Translations under genes and position numbers: made by a program
Shown: in pieces, positions 26,166 to 36,207 of the stretch
How positions within the stretch are numbered: the stretch's first letter is position 1
How the letters are laid out: each line of letters starts with the position of its first letter
Notes under the pieces: generated by a model
What the model saw: only the letters and a program-made list of their open reading frames with translations
What the model was told of the DNA's origin: nothing
Databases searched by the model: none
Source of the DNA: Burkholderia sp. BCC0506
GTDB taxonomy: Bacteria; Pseudomonadota; Gammaproteobacteria; Burkholderiales; Burkholderiaceae
Length of the DNA: 64,000 bases
Direction of reading: 5' to 3'
Assembly: GCF_902833145.1 (NCBI RefSeq)
Contig: NZ_CADFEN010000009.1
Location: 62,001 to 126,000, forward strand

Positions 26166-27260
26166 TCATGCTCCCGAGCGGCCGAACAGCGCGCGTGTCA
26201 ACAACGGACGATTGCGCACGCGCAACCAGAAAATGAACGCGACGATCGCCGCGACGATCACGTGCAGGCCGACGAGCCCGACCCCGAACGACATCTTGCC
26301 CTGTTCGATCTGCGCCTGCACGACGTTCAGCAGGTTCGAGTACGTGAGGTAGATCAGTACGGCCATCACGAGGTTGATCGTGCGGCTGCGGCGCGGGTTC
26401 TGGTACGACAGCGGGATGCCGAGCACCATCAGGTTGATCGCGATCAGCGGCAGCCCCGCGCGCCACGCGAATTCCGCGAGGTTGTCGCGCGTCGGGTTGC
26501 GCAGCAGGTCGGGCGTGGGCGTGCTGTTGGTGCTCGGCACGTTGGTGACCGGCTTGCTCGTGATCTTCACGCCGTAGCGCTCGAACTCCATGATCTTGAA
26601 GTTCGGCTGGCCGGGCGTGCCGTCGTAGCGGCGGCCGTCCTCGAGCACGACGAAGCGATCGCCGTCCTTCGAGGTTTCCGTGTGGCCCGTTTGCGACACG
26701 ACCACGTTGACCTTGCCGTTTTCCGTCGACGTGACGAATACGTTCTGGACCTTGCTCTGGTCGGGCGACATCTTCTCGATGAAGAACACGCGATGGTTCG
26801 CGGCCGATTCGCGGAACTGGCCCGGCGCGAGCAGCGAGATCTCGTCGCGCTGCTGGAAGCGCGCCTTGATCATCTTGCTCTGCTGGTTCGACCATGGCCA
26901 GCCGACGAACGCGAAGAAGGCGATCAGCAGGACGATCGGCGTGGCGAACACGCCGATCGGCTTGATGAGGCGCGTGAGGCTCACGCCCGACGCGAGCCAC
27001 ACCACCATTTCGGAGTCCCGGTACCACCGGGTCAGCACGAACAGGATCGATACGAACAGCGTGACGACGAGCATCACGGCGAGGTAGCCGATCACGGTCA
27101 GGCCGATCAGCACGAGCACGTCCCGCGGATCGATTTCGCCGGACGCGGCGTAGCCGACGATGCGAATCATCATCGTCGTGAGCATGATCGTGAGCAGCAC
27201 CATGAACACGGCGCCAGCCGTATACGCAAGCTCGCGCTGGAGGGAGCGTTCGAAGATCAT
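26166..27260 (-). CDS. lptF: LPS export ABC transporter permease LptF
   Basis: 364-aa permease partner of LptG. The start MIFERSLQRELAYTAGAVF at 27260 is chosen because family similarity begins there; 39 further in-frame codons lie upstream within the divergent promoter region. It has N- and C-terminal sets of transmembrane helices around a periplasmic jellyroll (MSPDQSKVQNVFV...). It is transcribed away from pepA, an arrangement shared by many betaproteobacteria. Confidence 0.95.
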   Translation of the reverse strand: MIFERSLQRELAYTAGAVFMVLLTIMLTTMMIRIVGYAASGEIDPRDVLVLIGLTVIGYLAVMLVVTLFVSILFVLTRWYRDSEMVVWLASGVSLTRLIKPIGVFATPIVLLIAFFAFVGWPWSNQQSKMIKARFQQRDEISLLAPGQFRESAANHRVFFIEKMSPDQSKVQNVFVTSTENGKVNVVVSQTGHTETSKDGDRFVVLEDGRRYDGTPGQPNFKIMEFERYGVKITSKPVTNVPSTNSTPTPDLLRNPTRDNLAEFAWRAGLPLIAINLMVLGIPLSYQNPRRSRTINLVMAVLIYLTYSNLLNVVQAQIEQGKMSFGVGLVGLHVIVAAIVAFIFWLRVRNRPLLTRALFGRSGA

Positions 27261-27382
27261 TCTTGATGAGAAGAGGGCGGGAGGCTGCGCACGCGTGGTG
27301 GAGCGCTCGCGCCGCCACGGGAAAAATAGCGGATAATTGCGGCTTTCATCCTTAGCCCAGATTTTATCCGAGGACAAGCGCG

Positions 27383-28894
27383 ATGGACTTTAGTATAAAA
27401 GGCTGTGATTGGAGCAAAGGCGAGGCCAAGGGGTTCCTGACCGGGAAGTCCGACTGCATCGTGCTCGGCATCTTCGAGGCGCAGACCCTGTCGGGCGCGG
27501 CGCTCGACATCGACACGGCCACCAAGGGGCTGATCTCGCGCGTGGTGAAGGCCGGCGACATGGACGGCAAGCGCGGCAAGACGCTGTTCCTGCACGAAGT
27601 GTCGGGCATCGGCGCGTCGCGCGTGCTGCTCGTCGGGCTCGGCAAGCAGGATGCTTTCAATCAGAAAGCCTACAACGATGCGGTGACGGCCGCCTGGCGC
27701 GCGCTGCTGGCCACCAAGGTCGTCCAGGTCACGTTCTCGCTCGCGCAACTGCCGGTCGACGAGCGCAGCTCCGACTGGGGCGTGCGCGCCGCGATCCTCG
27801 CGCTGCGCAACGAGACCTACCGCTTCACGCAGATGAAGAGCAAGCCGGAACCGGCGTCGCACACGCTCAAGCGCGTCGTGTTCAGCGTCGACCCGGCGGA
27901 CGAGAAGGCCGCGAAGGTCGCGGTCAAGCAGGCCGTCGCGCTCGCGAACGGGATGGACCTCACCCGCGACCTCGGCAACCTGCCGGGCAACGTCTGCACG
28001 CCGACCTATCTCGGCAACACCGCGAAGCAGATCGCGAAGGATTGGGGCCTGAAGGCCGAAGTCCTCGGGCTCAAGCAGATCCAGGCGCTGAAGATGGGGT
28101 CGTTCCTGTCGGTCGCGCGCGCGTCGGTCGAGCCGCCGCAGTTCATCGTGCTGCACTACCAGGGCGCCGCCGCGAAGGCCGCGCCGATCGTGCTGGTCGG
28201 CAAGGGCATCACGTTCGATACGGGCGGCATCTCGCTGAAGCCCGGCGAAGGCATGGACGAGATGAAGTACGACATGTGCGGCGCGGGCTCGGTGCTCGGC
28301 ACGATCCGCGCGGTCGCCGAGATGGGCCTGAAGATCAACGTCGTCGCGATCGTGCCGACCTGCGAGAACATGCCGGGCGGCAACGCGACGAAGCCGGGCG
28401 ACATCGTCACCAGCATGAAGGGGCTGACGATCGAGGTGCTGAACACCGACGCCGAAGGCCGCCTGATCCTGTGCGACGCGCTCACGTATGCCGAGCGCTT
28501 CAAGCCGGCCGCCGTGATCGACGTCGCGACGCTGACGGGCGCCTGCGTGATCGCGCTCGGCGCCCACAACAGCGGGCTGTTCTCGACGAACGACGCGCTC
28601 GCGGGCGAACTGCTCGACGCGTCGCGCGAGGCGAACGACCCGGCATGGCGCATGCCGCTCGACGACGAGTACCAGGATCAGCTGAAGTCGAACTTCGCGG
28701 ATCTCGCGAACATCGGCGGGCGTCCGGCCGGCGCGGTGACGGCCGCGTGCTTCCTGTCGCGCTTCACCGAGAGCTATCCGTGGGCCCACCTCGACATCGC
28801 GGGCACCGCATGGAAGGGCGGCGCCGCGAAGGGCGCGACGGGCCGTCCGGTGCCGTTGCTCGCGCAGTTCCTGATCGACCGCGCCGGCCAGTGA
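27383..28894 (+). CDS. pepA: Leucyl aminopeptidase PepA
   Basis: 503-aa M17 di-metal aminopeptidase, cytosolic and hexameric in characterised relatives. Active-site motifs are [26 protein letters not shown] and the family signature [18 protein letters not shown]. PepA can also bind DNA as a regulator in enterics; nothing here tests that. It is followed 34 bases later by holC, a conserved pairing. Confidence 0.97.
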   Translation: MDFSIKGCDWSKGEAKGFLTGKSDCIVLGIFEAQTLSGAALDIDTATKGLISRVVKAGDMDGKRGKTLFLHEVSGIGASRVLLVGLGKQDAFNQKAYNDAVTAAWRALLATKVVQVTFSLAQLPVDERSSDWGVRAAILALRNETYRFTQMKSKPEPASHTLKRVVFSVDPADEKAAKVAVKQAVALANGMDLTRDLGNLPGNVCTPTYLGNTAKQIAKDWGLKAEVLGLKQIQALKMGSFLSVARASVEPPQFIVLHYQGAAAKAAPIVLVGKGITFDTGGISLKPGEGMDEMKYDMCGAGSVLGTIRAVAEMGLKINVVAIVPTCENMPGGNATKPGDIVTSMKGLTIEVLNTDAEGRLILCDALTYAERFKPAAVIDVATLTGACVIALGAHNSGLFSTNDALAGELLDASREANDPAWRMPLDDEYQDQLKSNFADLANIGGRPAGAVTAACFLSRFTESYPWAHLDIAGTAWKGGAAKGATGRPVPLLAQFLIDRAGQ

Positions 28895-28928
28895 TGGCGG
28901 GGCTGACGACGCAGCGGGTGCGCGGGCA

Positions 28929-29345
28929 ATGACGCGGATCGATTTCCACTCGAACGTCGGCGATTCGCTCGCGTACGCGTGCCGGCTGCTGCGCAAGGCC
29001 TATCAGGCCGGGCAGCCGGTCGTCGTGCTCGCCGAGCCCGCGCGCCTGCGCGCGCTCGACGAGCGGCTCTGGACGTTCTCGCCGCTCGATTTCATTCCGC
29101 ATTGCGGCGTCGACAGCGAGCACGCAGCCGGCACGCCGATCGTGCTGGCCGCCGATCTCGATCGCGCGCCGCATCATCACGTGCTGCTGAACCTCGGCGC
29201 GACCGTGCCCGCGCAGTTCGCCCGCTTCGAGCGCCTGCTCGAGGTGGTCGGCAACGCGCCGGACGAGCTGGCCGCGGGCCGCGACCGCTACCGGTTCTAC
29301 CGCGACCGCGGTTACGCGCTGAACAATTACAAGCAGGGCGGCTAG
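28929..29345 (+). CDS. holC: DNA polymerase III subunit chi (HolC)
   Basis: 138-aa clamp-loader accessory subunit that links the replisome to SSB. MTRIDFHSN, LLRKAYQAGQPVVVLAEP, LDERLWTFSPLDFIPHC and the C-terminal YRFYRDRGYALNNYKQGG are chi landmarks. It lies between pepA and a DUF2486 gene in the same orientation. Confidence 0.92.
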   Translation: MTRIDFHSNVGDSLAYACRLLRKAYQAGQPVVVLAEPARLRALDERLWTFSPLDFIPHCGVDSEHAAGTPIVLAADLDRAPHHHVLLNLGATVPAQFARFERLLEVVGNAPDELAAGRDRYRFYRDRGYALNNYKQGG

Positions 29346-29370
29346 CCGCAACCGTCGACGGAGTGTTCCC

Positions 29371-30126
29371 GTGACAGAAGCCGATTCATCCTCGATCCCG
29401 ACGCTGACCGACGTGCTGGTGCCGGGCAAGCCGGTGCCGGCGCGCGCGCCGGCGTCCGCCGCGCCGCAGTCGCACGACAGCGCTGCGATTCCGGTGCTCA
29501 CCGACGTGATCGCACCGGGCGCCGCGGGTGCGACGCCGGCCGATTTCCGTCAAACCGGAGCCGACCCCGAATTCGTCGTGGTCGAACCCGTGCCGACGCC
29601 GCACGTGCCGGCTGTCGCGTTGCCGGGCGACGGGGCGACCGCCGCCGCCGCGGGCGAAACCGATGCGCCGGCCGAGCCCGGCGCCGCGGAGCACGTGATC
29701 GCCGACGATGCGGCCGTGATGACGGCGCCGCTGCGCTCGTCGCTGGTCGATGACGACTTGCCGCAACACACGTTCGCCGCGATTGCGCACGAGGCGGCCG
29801 GGCATGCGCCCGATACGGCAATGCCGGAGTCAGGCCTGCCGGGCGCGGCACCGCTCCAGGATGCGCAGGCCGCGGCCGGGCTGACGCCGGAAGATGCGCA
29901 GCACATCGCCGAACGGCTGCGCCATCGCCTGACGAACTATCTGACCGGAGCGGGGCGCGAGGCCATCGAAGCGCGTTGTCGCGATGCGCTGCACGAGCAT
30001 TCGGCCTGGCTGGTCGGCCAGGTCACGCGCGAAGTCGCGCTCGCGCTGGAAACCGAGGTGATGGACTGGGTGCGCGATGCGGTCGATGAAGAGATCGCCC
30101 GCCGTCGCGCCGGTCATGCCGGCTGA
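29371..30126 (+). CDS. DUF2486 family protein
   Basis: 251-aa protein of unknown function, apparently restricted to Burkholderiales. The first half is low complexity (Ala/Pro/Asp rich) and carries two copies of the motif IPxLTDVxxPG (near residues 9-20 and 40-51). The last 80 residues look helical: LTPEDAQHIAERLRHRLTNYL and WLVGQVTREVALALETEVMDWV. There is no signal peptide. The start is GTG, 25 bases after holC. An operon link to holC suggests a replication connection but does not prove one. Confidence 0.8.
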   Translation: MTEADSSSIPTLTDVLVPGKPVPARAPASAAPQSHDSAAIPVLTDVIAPGAAGATPADFRQTGADPEFVVVEPVPTPHVPAVALPGDGATAAAAGETDAPAEPGAAEHVIADDAAVMTAPLRSSLVDDDLPQHTFAAIAHEAAGHAPDTAMPESGLPGAAPLQDAQAAAGLTPEDAQHIAERLRHRLTNYLTGAGREAIEARCRDALHEHSAWLVGQVTREVALALETEVMDWVRDAVDEEIARRRAGHAG

Positions 30127-30225
30127 ACGGGCAATCGTTCGCGGCGGTGAAAAACGGCCCGATAGGGGCAAGGGAAGCCGGCGCCGAGCCGCCGTTCGGC
30201 AGGTACCTTCGCGCGAGTAGCCGAT

Positions 30226-30552
30226 TCAGCGGACCGACAGCACCCACTGGGCGAGCGTGTGGGCTTCGGTGCTCGTCAGCTGCGTGTTGGCGGGCATCGG
30301 CACGCCGCCCCATACACCGACGCTGCCTTTCACGATCGATTGCGCCAGATAATCGACGGCGTCGCCGCGCGCCGCGTATTTGCCGGCGATGTCGTGGAAC
30401 GACGGACCCATCAGCGGCTTGCCGATTGCATGGCAGGCCATGCAGTTCTTGCGCTGCGCGAGCGCGAGCCCGTCGGGCTGGTCGGCGCGCGCCGCCGCCG
30501 CGGCGCCGGTCAGCAGCGTCGCGAGCAGCACGCGCAATATCGTCTGTTTCAT
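30226..30552 (-). CDS. Class I c-type cytochrome
   Basis: 108-aa periplasmic monoheme cytochrome. A signal peptide (MKQTILRVLLATLLTGAAAA) precedes the heme motif CMACH (residues 37-41). The axial Met is in GGVPMPANTQL and the C-terminal helix is EAHTLAQWVLSV, as in c551/c552-type cytochromes. It probably shuttles electrons to a terminal oxidase or reductase. It stands alone. Confidence 0.9.
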   Translation of the reverse strand: MKQTILRVLLATLLTGAAAAARADQPDGLALAQRKNCMACHAIGKPLMGPSFHDIAGKYAARGDAVDYLAQSIVKGSVGVWGGVPMPANTQLTSTEAHTLAQWVLSVR

Positions 30553-30676
30553 GCGGTTCTCCGCCGGCGGGGACGGCCGGCTTCATGGTCCGCGCATTAT
30601 AGAAGCAAAGGGAAAGCACGTTTTGCGCGTTCCCCGGAGGCCCGTTTATCGGGGTCGCATGCAATGCGTGCCGGCA

Positions 30677-32350
30677 TCAACCCGTGACGGCCCCCTGGTT
30701 CGCCGGTCGGGCGAGCGCCGCGAATTTCGCGAGTACCCCGCGCGTATAGCGCGGCGCCGGCTGTCGCCACGCGGCGCGACGGCGTGCGAGTTCCGCATCG
30801 TCGACGTTCAGTTGCAGCAGCAGCCGGTGTGCGTCGATCGTGATCGAATCGCCTTCCTGCACCAGGGCGATCGTTCCGCCGACGAACGCCTCCGGCGCGA
30901 CGTGACCGACCACCATGCCCCAGGTGCCGCCCGAGAAGCGGCCGTCCGTGATGAAGCCGACCGATTCGCCGAGCCCCTTGCCGATGATCGCCGAAGTCGG
31001 CGCGAGCATTTCCGGCATGCCGGGGCCGCCCTGCGGGCCGAGGTAGCGCAGCACGAGGATGTCGCCCGCGCGGATCCGGTCGCCGAGGATCGCATCCATC
31101 GCGCTCTGCTCGTCGTCGAACACGCGCGCCGGGCCCGTGATCACCGGGTTCTTCAGGCCGGTGATCTTCGCGACCGCGCCGTCTTCCGCGAGATTGCCCT
31201 TCAGGATCGCCAGATGGCCTTCCTTGTACAGTGCGCGGTCGATCGGGAAGATCACGTCCTGGTCCGCGCGCGGCACGGCCGGCACGTCCTTCAGCTCGTC
31301 GGCGATCGTGCGGCCGGTGATCGTCATGCAGTCGCCGTGCAGCAGCCCGGCGTCGAGCAGGATCTTCAGCACCTGCGGAATCCCGCCGGCCCGGTGCAGG
31401 TCGGTCGCGACGTACTTTCCGGACGGCTTCAGGTCGCAGATCACCGGCACGCGCTTGCGGATGCGCTCGAAGTCGTCGATCGTCCAGTCGACCTCGGCCG
31501 CATGCGCGATCGCGAGATAGTGCAGCACCGCATTGGTCGACCCGCCGGTGGCCATGATCAGCGACACCGCGTTCTCGATCGATTCCTTCGTGATGATGTC
31601 GCGCGGCTTCAGGTCGCGCTTCACGGCCTCGACGAGCACGCGCGCCGATTCGGCGGCCGAATCGACTTTCTCCTGGTCGGGGTTCGCCATCGTCGACGAA
31701 TACAGCAGCGACATCCCGAGCGCCTCGAACGACGAACTCATCGTGTTCGCGGTGTACATGCCGCCGCACGAACCGGACGTCGGGCACGCGTTCTTCTCGA
31801 CGCCTTCGAAATCCTCCTGCGACATCCGGCCCGCGGTGAATTCGCCGACGGCCTCGAACGACGACACGATCGTCAGGTCGCGGCCTTTCCAGTTGCCCGG
31901 GCGGATCGTGCCGCCGTACACGTAGATGCCCGGCACGTTCAGGCGCGCGAGCGCGATCATGCCGCCCGGCATGTTCTTGTCGCAGCCGCCGACCACCACC
32001 ACGCCGTCCATCCACTGGCCCTGCACGCAGGTCTCGATGCAGTCGGCGATCACTTCGCGCGACACGAGCGAATACTTCATCCCTTCGGTGCCCATCGACA
32101 TACCGTCCGAAATCGTCGGCGTGCCGAAGATCTGCGGGTTCGCGCCGGCCGCCTTGACGGCCGCCACGGCCGCATCCGACAGGCGCTGCAGGCCGGAATT
32201 GCACGGCGTGATCGTCGAATGGCCGTTCGCGATACCGACCATCGGCTTGTCGAAATCGTCCTTCTGGTAGCCGAGGGCGTAATACATCGAGCGGTTCGGC
32301 GAACGGGCCACGCCTTGCGTGATGTGCTTCGAGCGACGGTTGTACGACAT
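30677..32350 (-). CDS. ilvD: Dihydroxy-acid dehydratase IlvD
   Basis: 557-aa Fe-S enzyme that dehydrates 2,3-dihydroxy-isovalerate/methylvalerate in Val, Ile and Leu synthesis. Signatures [11 protein letters not shown] and [16 protein letters not shown] supply cluster cysteines; the C-terminal [17 protein letters not shown] is also conserved. The start at 32350 is set by a GGAG site six bases upstream; 20 in-frame codons precede it. It is divergent from a LysR gene 134 bases away. Confidence 0.96.
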   Translation of the reverse strand: MSYNRRSKHITQGVARSPNRSMYYALGYQKDDFDKPMVGIANGHSTITPCNSGLQRLSDAAVAAVKAAGANPQIFGTPTISDGMSMGTEGMKYSLVSREVIADCIETCVQGQWMDGVVVVGGCDKNMPGGMIALARLNVPGIYVYGGTIRPGNWKGRDLTIVSSFEAVGEFTAGRMSQEDFEGVEKNACPTSGSCGGMYTANTMSSSFEALGMSLLYSSTMANPDQEKVDSAAESARVLVEAVKRDLKPRDIITKESIENAVSLIMATGGSTNAVLHYLAIAHAAEVDWTIDDFERIRKRVPVICDLKPSGKYVATDLHRAGGIPQVLKILLDAGLLHGDCMTITGRTIADELKDVPAVPRADQDVIFPIDRALYKEGHLAILKGNLAEDGAVAKITGLKNPVITGPARVFDDEQSAMDAILGDRIRAGDILVLRYLGPQGGPGMPEMLAPTSAIIGKGLGESVGFITDGRFSGGTWGMVVGHVAPEAFVGGTIALVQEGDSITIDAHRLLLQLNVDDAELARRRAAWRQPAPRYTRGVLAKFAALARPANQGAVTG

Positions 32351-32484
32351 GGGGGACTCCATCGTTGTATGGGCGTCACCCTGAAGGGCGCGCCGGTTCG
32401 GATCGAACAAGCTTGGAGTTTCTCGACTGGGATGTCCAATATATTATTTGTCGTCTATTAAGTCGTTTTGCGAATGAGTCGAGC

Positions 32485-33399
32485 ATGGCCGATCCCACCC
32501 CCGACCTGCGCCAGTGGCGCTATTTCGTGACCGTCGCCGACGAGCGCCATTTCGGCCGCGCGGCCGAGCGCTTGTCGATGACGCAGCCGCCGCTGTCGCA
32601 GGCGATCCGCGCGCTGGAGGACACGCTGGGCGTCGCGCTGTTCGTGCGCACCAAGCGCTCGGTGGCGCTGACGGCGGTCGGCGCGGCGCTGCTGCCCGAC
32701 GTGCGCCGGCTGCTGGCGTCGGCCGATGCGCTGCCGCCGCTGGCGCGGCGGCTCGCGCGCGGCGAGGCCGGCTCGTTGTCGCTCGCGTTCGTGTCGACCG
32801 CCGACTACGGGCTGCTGCCGTCGTTGCTGCGTGCGTTCGGCGCGCGCTATCCGCAGGTGCGGCTGCAGCTCGCGGAAGCGACGAGCGACGTGCAGATCGA
32901 CGAACTCGTCGCCGGGCGCATCGACGCCGGGCTCGTCATTCCTCCCGTGCCGCCGCGTCACGCGGCCGGGCTGTCGTACCTGCCCGTCGTGCGCGAGCCG
33001 CTGGTGGTCGCGATGCCGGCCGGGATGTCCGACGCGCCGGAGGACGCGCCCGTCCAGCTCGCCGAGGTCGCCGCGTTGCCGCTCGTGATCTTTCCGCGCC
33101 GTTTGGCGCCCGGCTTTTATGACATCATTACGGGCTGCTACGGCGCGGCGGGGGCAACCCCGCGCATCGGTCAGGAGGCGATCCAGATGCAGACGATCGT
33201 CAGCCTCGTGTCGGCCGGCATGGGCGTCGCACTGGTGCCGCAATCGCTGCGTAACCTGCGGCGCACCGGCGTGGTCTACCGGCCGCTCGCCGGCGATGCG
33301 CCGGTCGTCGAGACGGGGCTCGTATGGCGCACCGGCGACGTGAGCCCGGTGCTCGCCGGCTTCATCGACGTCGTGCGCGCGCAGGGCCTGGCCGCGTGA
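32485..33399 (+). CDS. LysR-family transcriptional regulator
   Basis: 304-aa LTTR. It begins MADPTPDLRQWRYFVTVADERHF with HTH FGRAAERLSMTQPPLSQAIRALE, of the CatR/BenM-like subgroup. The effector domain includes LSLAFVSTADYGLLPSLLRAF. The divergent position to ilvD and the AT-rich gap (32432-32462) suggest that it may control itself and possibly ilvD. The inducer is unknown. Confidence 0.9.
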   Translation: MADPTPDLRQWRYFVTVADERHFGRAAERLSMTQPPLSQAIRALEDTLGVALFVRTKRSVALTAVGAALLPDVRRLLASADALPPLARRLARGEAGSLSLAFVSTADYGLLPSLLRAFGARYPQVRLQLAEATSDVQIDELVAGRIDAGLVIPPVPPRHAAGLSYLPVVREPLVVAMPAGMSDAPEDAPVQLAEVAALPLVIFPRRLAPGFYDIITGCYGAAGATPRIGQEAIQMQTIVSLVSAGMGVALVPQSLRNLRRTGVVYRPLAGDAPVVETGLVWRTGDVSPVLAGFIDVVRAQGLAA

Positions 33400-33488
33400 C
33401 GTGAACGATGGCGCGCGGGCGCCGTCCAACGCGCGGTCCTGCACGTGTCCGATGGCCGTACCGTATTCGAAAACTTCTTCCCTAACCC

Positions 33489-34385
33489 ATGATCATTCAC
33501 CCGAATTTCGACCCCGTTGCGATCCATCTCGGGCCGCTGGCCGTGCGCTGGTACGGCCTCATGTATCTCGTCGGCTTCATCGCGGCGATCGTCGTCGGCC
33601 GGATCCGCCTGAAGCTGCCGCACGTCGCGGCGCAGGGCTGGACCGCGAAGGACATCGACGACATGATGTTCTACGGCGTGCTCGGCACCGTGCTCGGCGG
33701 CCGGCTCGGCTATGTGTTGTTCTACAAGGCCGATTTCTATTTCTCGCATCCGCTCGACGTGTTCAAGGTGTGGGAAGGCGGCATGTCGTTTCACGGCGGC
33801 TTCCTCGGCGTGACGCTCGCGATGGCGCTGTTCGCATGGCAGCGCAAGCGGCACTGGCTGCAGGTCACCGATTTCGTCGCGCCGATGGTGCCGACGGGGC
33901 TCGCCGCGGGGCGGCTCGGCAACTTCATCAACGGTGAACTGTGGGGCCGCGTGACCGACCCGACGGCGCCGTGGGCGATGCTGTTCCCGGGCGCGATGCG
34001 CGACGATGCGGCATGGCTGCCGAAGCACCCGGAGCTCGTCGACAAGTGGCATCTCGCCGACGTGTTCATGCAATACCAGATGCTGCCGCGCCATCCTTCG
34101 CAGCTCTATGAAATCGCGCTCGAGGGCATCGCGCTGTTCTTCTTGCTGTTCCTGTTCGCGCGCAAGCCGCGGCCGATGGGCGCGATATCCGCGCTGTTCC
34201 TGATCGGTTATGGCCTCGCACGCTTCACGGTCGAATTCGCGCGCGAGCCCGACGATTTCCTCGGTCTGCTGGCGCTCGGCCTGTCGATGGGGCAGTGGCT
34301 GTCGCTGCCGATGATCCTCGCCGGTATCGCGATGATGGTCTGGGCGTATCGCCGCCGTGCGGCGAACGCGAATGCGGCTGCATGA
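33489..34385 (+). CDS. lgt: Prolipoprotein diacylglyceryl transferase Lgt
   Basis: 298-aa integral membrane enzyme that adds diacylglycerol to the lipobox Cys of prolipoproteins, the first step in lipoprotein maturation. Family signature [17 protein letters not shown] is present, with [12 protein letters not shown] near the N-terminus and [12 protein letters not shown] later. About seven transmembrane segments are visible. Lipoprotein clients in this window include the OmpA-type and SodC-like proteins. Confidence 0.97.
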   Translation: MIIHPNFDPVAIHLGPLAVRWYGLMYLVGFIAAIVVGRIRLKLPHVAAQGWTAKDIDDMMFYGVLGTVLGGRLGYVLFYKADFYFSHPLDVFKVWEGGMSFHGGFLGVTLAMALFAWQRKRHWLQVTDFVAPMVPTGLAAGRLGNFINGELWGRVTDPTAPWAMLFPGAMRDDAAWLPKHPELVDKWHLADVFMQYQMLPRHPSQLYEIALEGIALFFLLFLFARKPRPMGAISALFLIGYGLARFTVEFAREPDDFLGLLALGLSMGQWLSLPMILAGIAMMVWAYRRRAANANAAA

Positions 34386-34440
34386 CGCGGCGTCGATGTC
34401 CGCGCGATCGGCGCGGGCATCGGCTACCCGGATGCGCATG

Positions 34441-34469
34441 AAAAACGCCGGCCCGAGGGCCGGCGTTTT
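34441..34469. terminator. Bidirectional terminator between lgt and the SIMPL gene
   Basis: AAAACGCCGGCCC-GAG-GGCCGGCGTTTT is a perfect symmetric hairpin usable from both convergent genes. Confidence 0.92.
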
Positions 34470-34495
34470 GCGTTTCGACGACTGCGCGACGCGCG

Positions 34496-35236
34496 TTACT
34501 TCATCTGCACGGAGCCGTTGACGGTGACCGATACGGTGGCCTTGCCGCCCTCGACCGCGATCGGCGCGCTCATCTTCGCGCTGTCCATCGGCGCGGCGGC
34601 CATCGCCATCATGCGCGGGTACGGCTGCACGTTGCGGCCGCTGCCGACGTTCACGTCGCGGATCGTGTAGCTGCTGTAGCCGAACGCCTTCGCGGCTTCG
34701 TCCGCACGGGCGCGGAACGACTTGATCGCTTCGGTCGTGAGTTTCTGCTCGGCCGCCCGCTGCGCTTCCGGCGACAGCGAGAACTCGACGTTCGCGACCT
34801 GCATCAGGTTCGACAGCTGGCCTGCCAGCTTCGACGCCGCCGCGAAATCGCGCGATTCGAGCGCGACCTCGGTGCGACCGCGCCATGCGGAGATCTTCCC
34901 GTCGCGATCGGTGCTCGGATACACGGAGAACGCGCCCGTATGCGCGGTGACGCCCGACACGCCCTTCGCCTGCGACAGCGCCGCGTCTGCGCGCTGGTTC
35001 AACTGCGCGGTGAGACTGCCGGGGTCCTTGGCCTGCTGCTCGTAGAACAGCGTGATGTGGATGATGTCCTGCGGCACGTCGGCGCTGGCTTGCGACGAAA
35101 GCGACAGCACGCCCGCCGGCTCCGGAAAGTGCGGGTTCGCCGTCTGCGCGTGTGCGGCGGGCGACGCGAGCGTCAGCGCGACGGGAACGGCGGCGGCGAG
35201 GGCGAGCGACAGCGCGAGTGCGGATTTCTTGGTCAT
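34496..35236 (-). CDS. SIMPL-domain (DUF541) periplasmic protein
   Basis: 246-aa secreted protein. The signal peptide ends ...ASPAAHA before QTANPHFPEP. The SIMPL/YggE fold is indicated by SLSSQASADVPQDIIHITL, TGAFSVYPSTDRDGKISAWRGRTEVAL and the C-terminal KATVSVTVNGSVQMK. The E. coli homolog YggE is linked to oxidative-stress tolerance; the activity is unknown. It is monocistronic by appearance. Confidence 0.88.
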   Translation of the reverse strand: MTKKSALALSLALAAAVPVALTLASPAAHAQTANPHFPEPAGVLSLSSQASADVPQDIIHITLFYEQQAKDPGSLTAQLNQRADAALSQAKGVSGVTAHTGAFSVYPSTDRDGKISAWRGRTEVALESRDFAAASKLAGQLSNLMQVANVEFSLSPEAQRAAEQKLTTEAIKSFRARADEAAKAFGYSSYTIRDVNVGSGRNVQPYPRMMAMAAAPMDSAKMSAPIAVEGGKATVSVTVNGSVQMK

Positions 35237-35413
35237 TGTTGGACTCCTTGTGCGAGGGCGCGCACGCGGATCGCGCGTGCGCGACGCGGGCGTACCGCGC
35301 GACGAAAAACGACAGCCGACGATCGGCCGACAGCGGTTGCTTAGGCCGCGCGAACGTGCCGCGAGTTCCGCCGCGGCGGCGCGTACTGACCAGATTTGAC
35401 CTTTCGCGTGTGC

Positions 35414-35875
35414 CTACTTCATCAACTTTTCGGTGATGAATCGCCATTCCGCTCGCGTGACGGGCGTGATCGACAGCCGGTTGCCGCGCGCGAGCACGCG
35501 CATGTCGGCCAGCTCGTCGTGCTCGCGCAGCGCGGCGAGCGGCACGAGCGGCGACTTCTTCACGAAGCGCACGTCGACGAGCAGCCAGCGTGGCGCTTCC
35601 TGCGTCGACTTCGGGTCGTAATAGGGGCTTTTCGGATCGAACTGCGTGGGATCGGGGTAGGGCGTCGACGATACTTCGGCGAGGCCCGCGATGCCCGGCT
35701 CGGGGCAGCTCGAGTGATAGAACAGCACGCCGTCGCCGATCTTCATCGTGTCGCGCATGAAATTGCGCGCCTGATAGTTGCGCACGCCAGTCCACGGCAG
35801 CGAACGCTGCGGTGCGTTGGCGAGATCGTCGATGCTTGCTTCGTCCGGTTCGGACTTCATCAGCCAGTATTGCAT
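35414..35875 (-). CDS. EVE-domain protein (thymocyte nuclear protein-like)
   Basis: 153-aa PUA-like EVE domain. The start MQYWLMKSEPDEASIDDL at 35875 is chosen as the family's canonical N-terminus. WTGVRNYQARNFMRDTMKIGDGVLFYHS and the final RLSITPVTRAEWRFITEKL are conserved. EVE domains bind modified bases in DNA or RNA; some belong to defence systems, but this compact chromosomal form next to 6S RNA looks like the housekeeping type. Confidence 0.9.
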   Translation of the reverse strand: MQYWLMKSEPDEASIDDLANAPQRSLPWTGVRNYQARNFMRDTMKIGDGVLFYHSSCPEPGIAGLAEVSSTPYPDPTQFDPKSPYYDPKSTQEAPRWLLVDVRFVKKSPLVPLAALREHDELADMRVLARGNRLSITPVTRAEWRFITEKLMK

Positions 35876-35906
35876 GGATCGTGATCGACGCAGAAAGGGC
35901 TGTTGC

Positions 35907-35941
35907 AAAAGAAAACGGCACCGGGAACGCCCGATGCCGTT
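35907..35941 (-). terminator. Terminator of 6S RNA
   Basis: On the minus strand, AACGGCATCGGG and CCCGGTGCCGTT form a 12-bp stem with one wobble pair and a CGTT loop, followed by TTTTCTTTT. Confidence 0.88.
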
Positions 35942-36087
35942 GGATAGGCCCCCGCCTTGGCCGCTAGGCCGGCATCCTGAACCTGAGGTTCAGAATTGGT
36001 CGCAGTTAGCAGCACTTCGGGTACATCAGACAGAGTGACGCGCGCGCCCGTGCTACAAATTTCCGCAACCGTGCACATGGCATTGGT
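35907..36087 (-). ncRNA. ssrS: 6S RNA (SsrS)
   Basis: A regulatory RNA that mimics an open promoter and binds sigma-70 RNA polymerase. On the minus strand a TATATT box (36094-36099) predicts a start near 36087. The conserved 6S 3' half is recognisable: AACTGCGACCAATTCTGAAC followed by the CCTCAGGTTCAGG hairpin. CCAATGCC near the 5' end can pair with GGCATCGG near the 3' end to close the rod. It ends at an intrinsic terminator. Its position directly downstream of zapA on the same strand is the standard location. Ends are approximate. Confidence 0.8.
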
Positions 36088-36207
36088 TCAAGGAATATAT
36101 GACCTTGGCGAACCAGGCAGGGAAGCTGACTGAACTGTGATTCGATGCGCCAATTTGACCACCGTTGACCGTCGAGATCAAGGGGAATCGACGCATCGTT
36201 TGAAACG

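Noticed and set aside
24705-27266. Very long plus-strand open frame (853 codons) opposite cbiX and lptG/lptF
   Set aside because: Arg/His/Gln/Asp-rich translation typical of antisense frames in GC-rich DNA; it lies opposite well-supported genes.
35860-36078. 72-codon minus-strand ORF between zapA and the EVE gene
   Set aside because: It coincides with the 6S RNA, which explains the conservation and promoter better.
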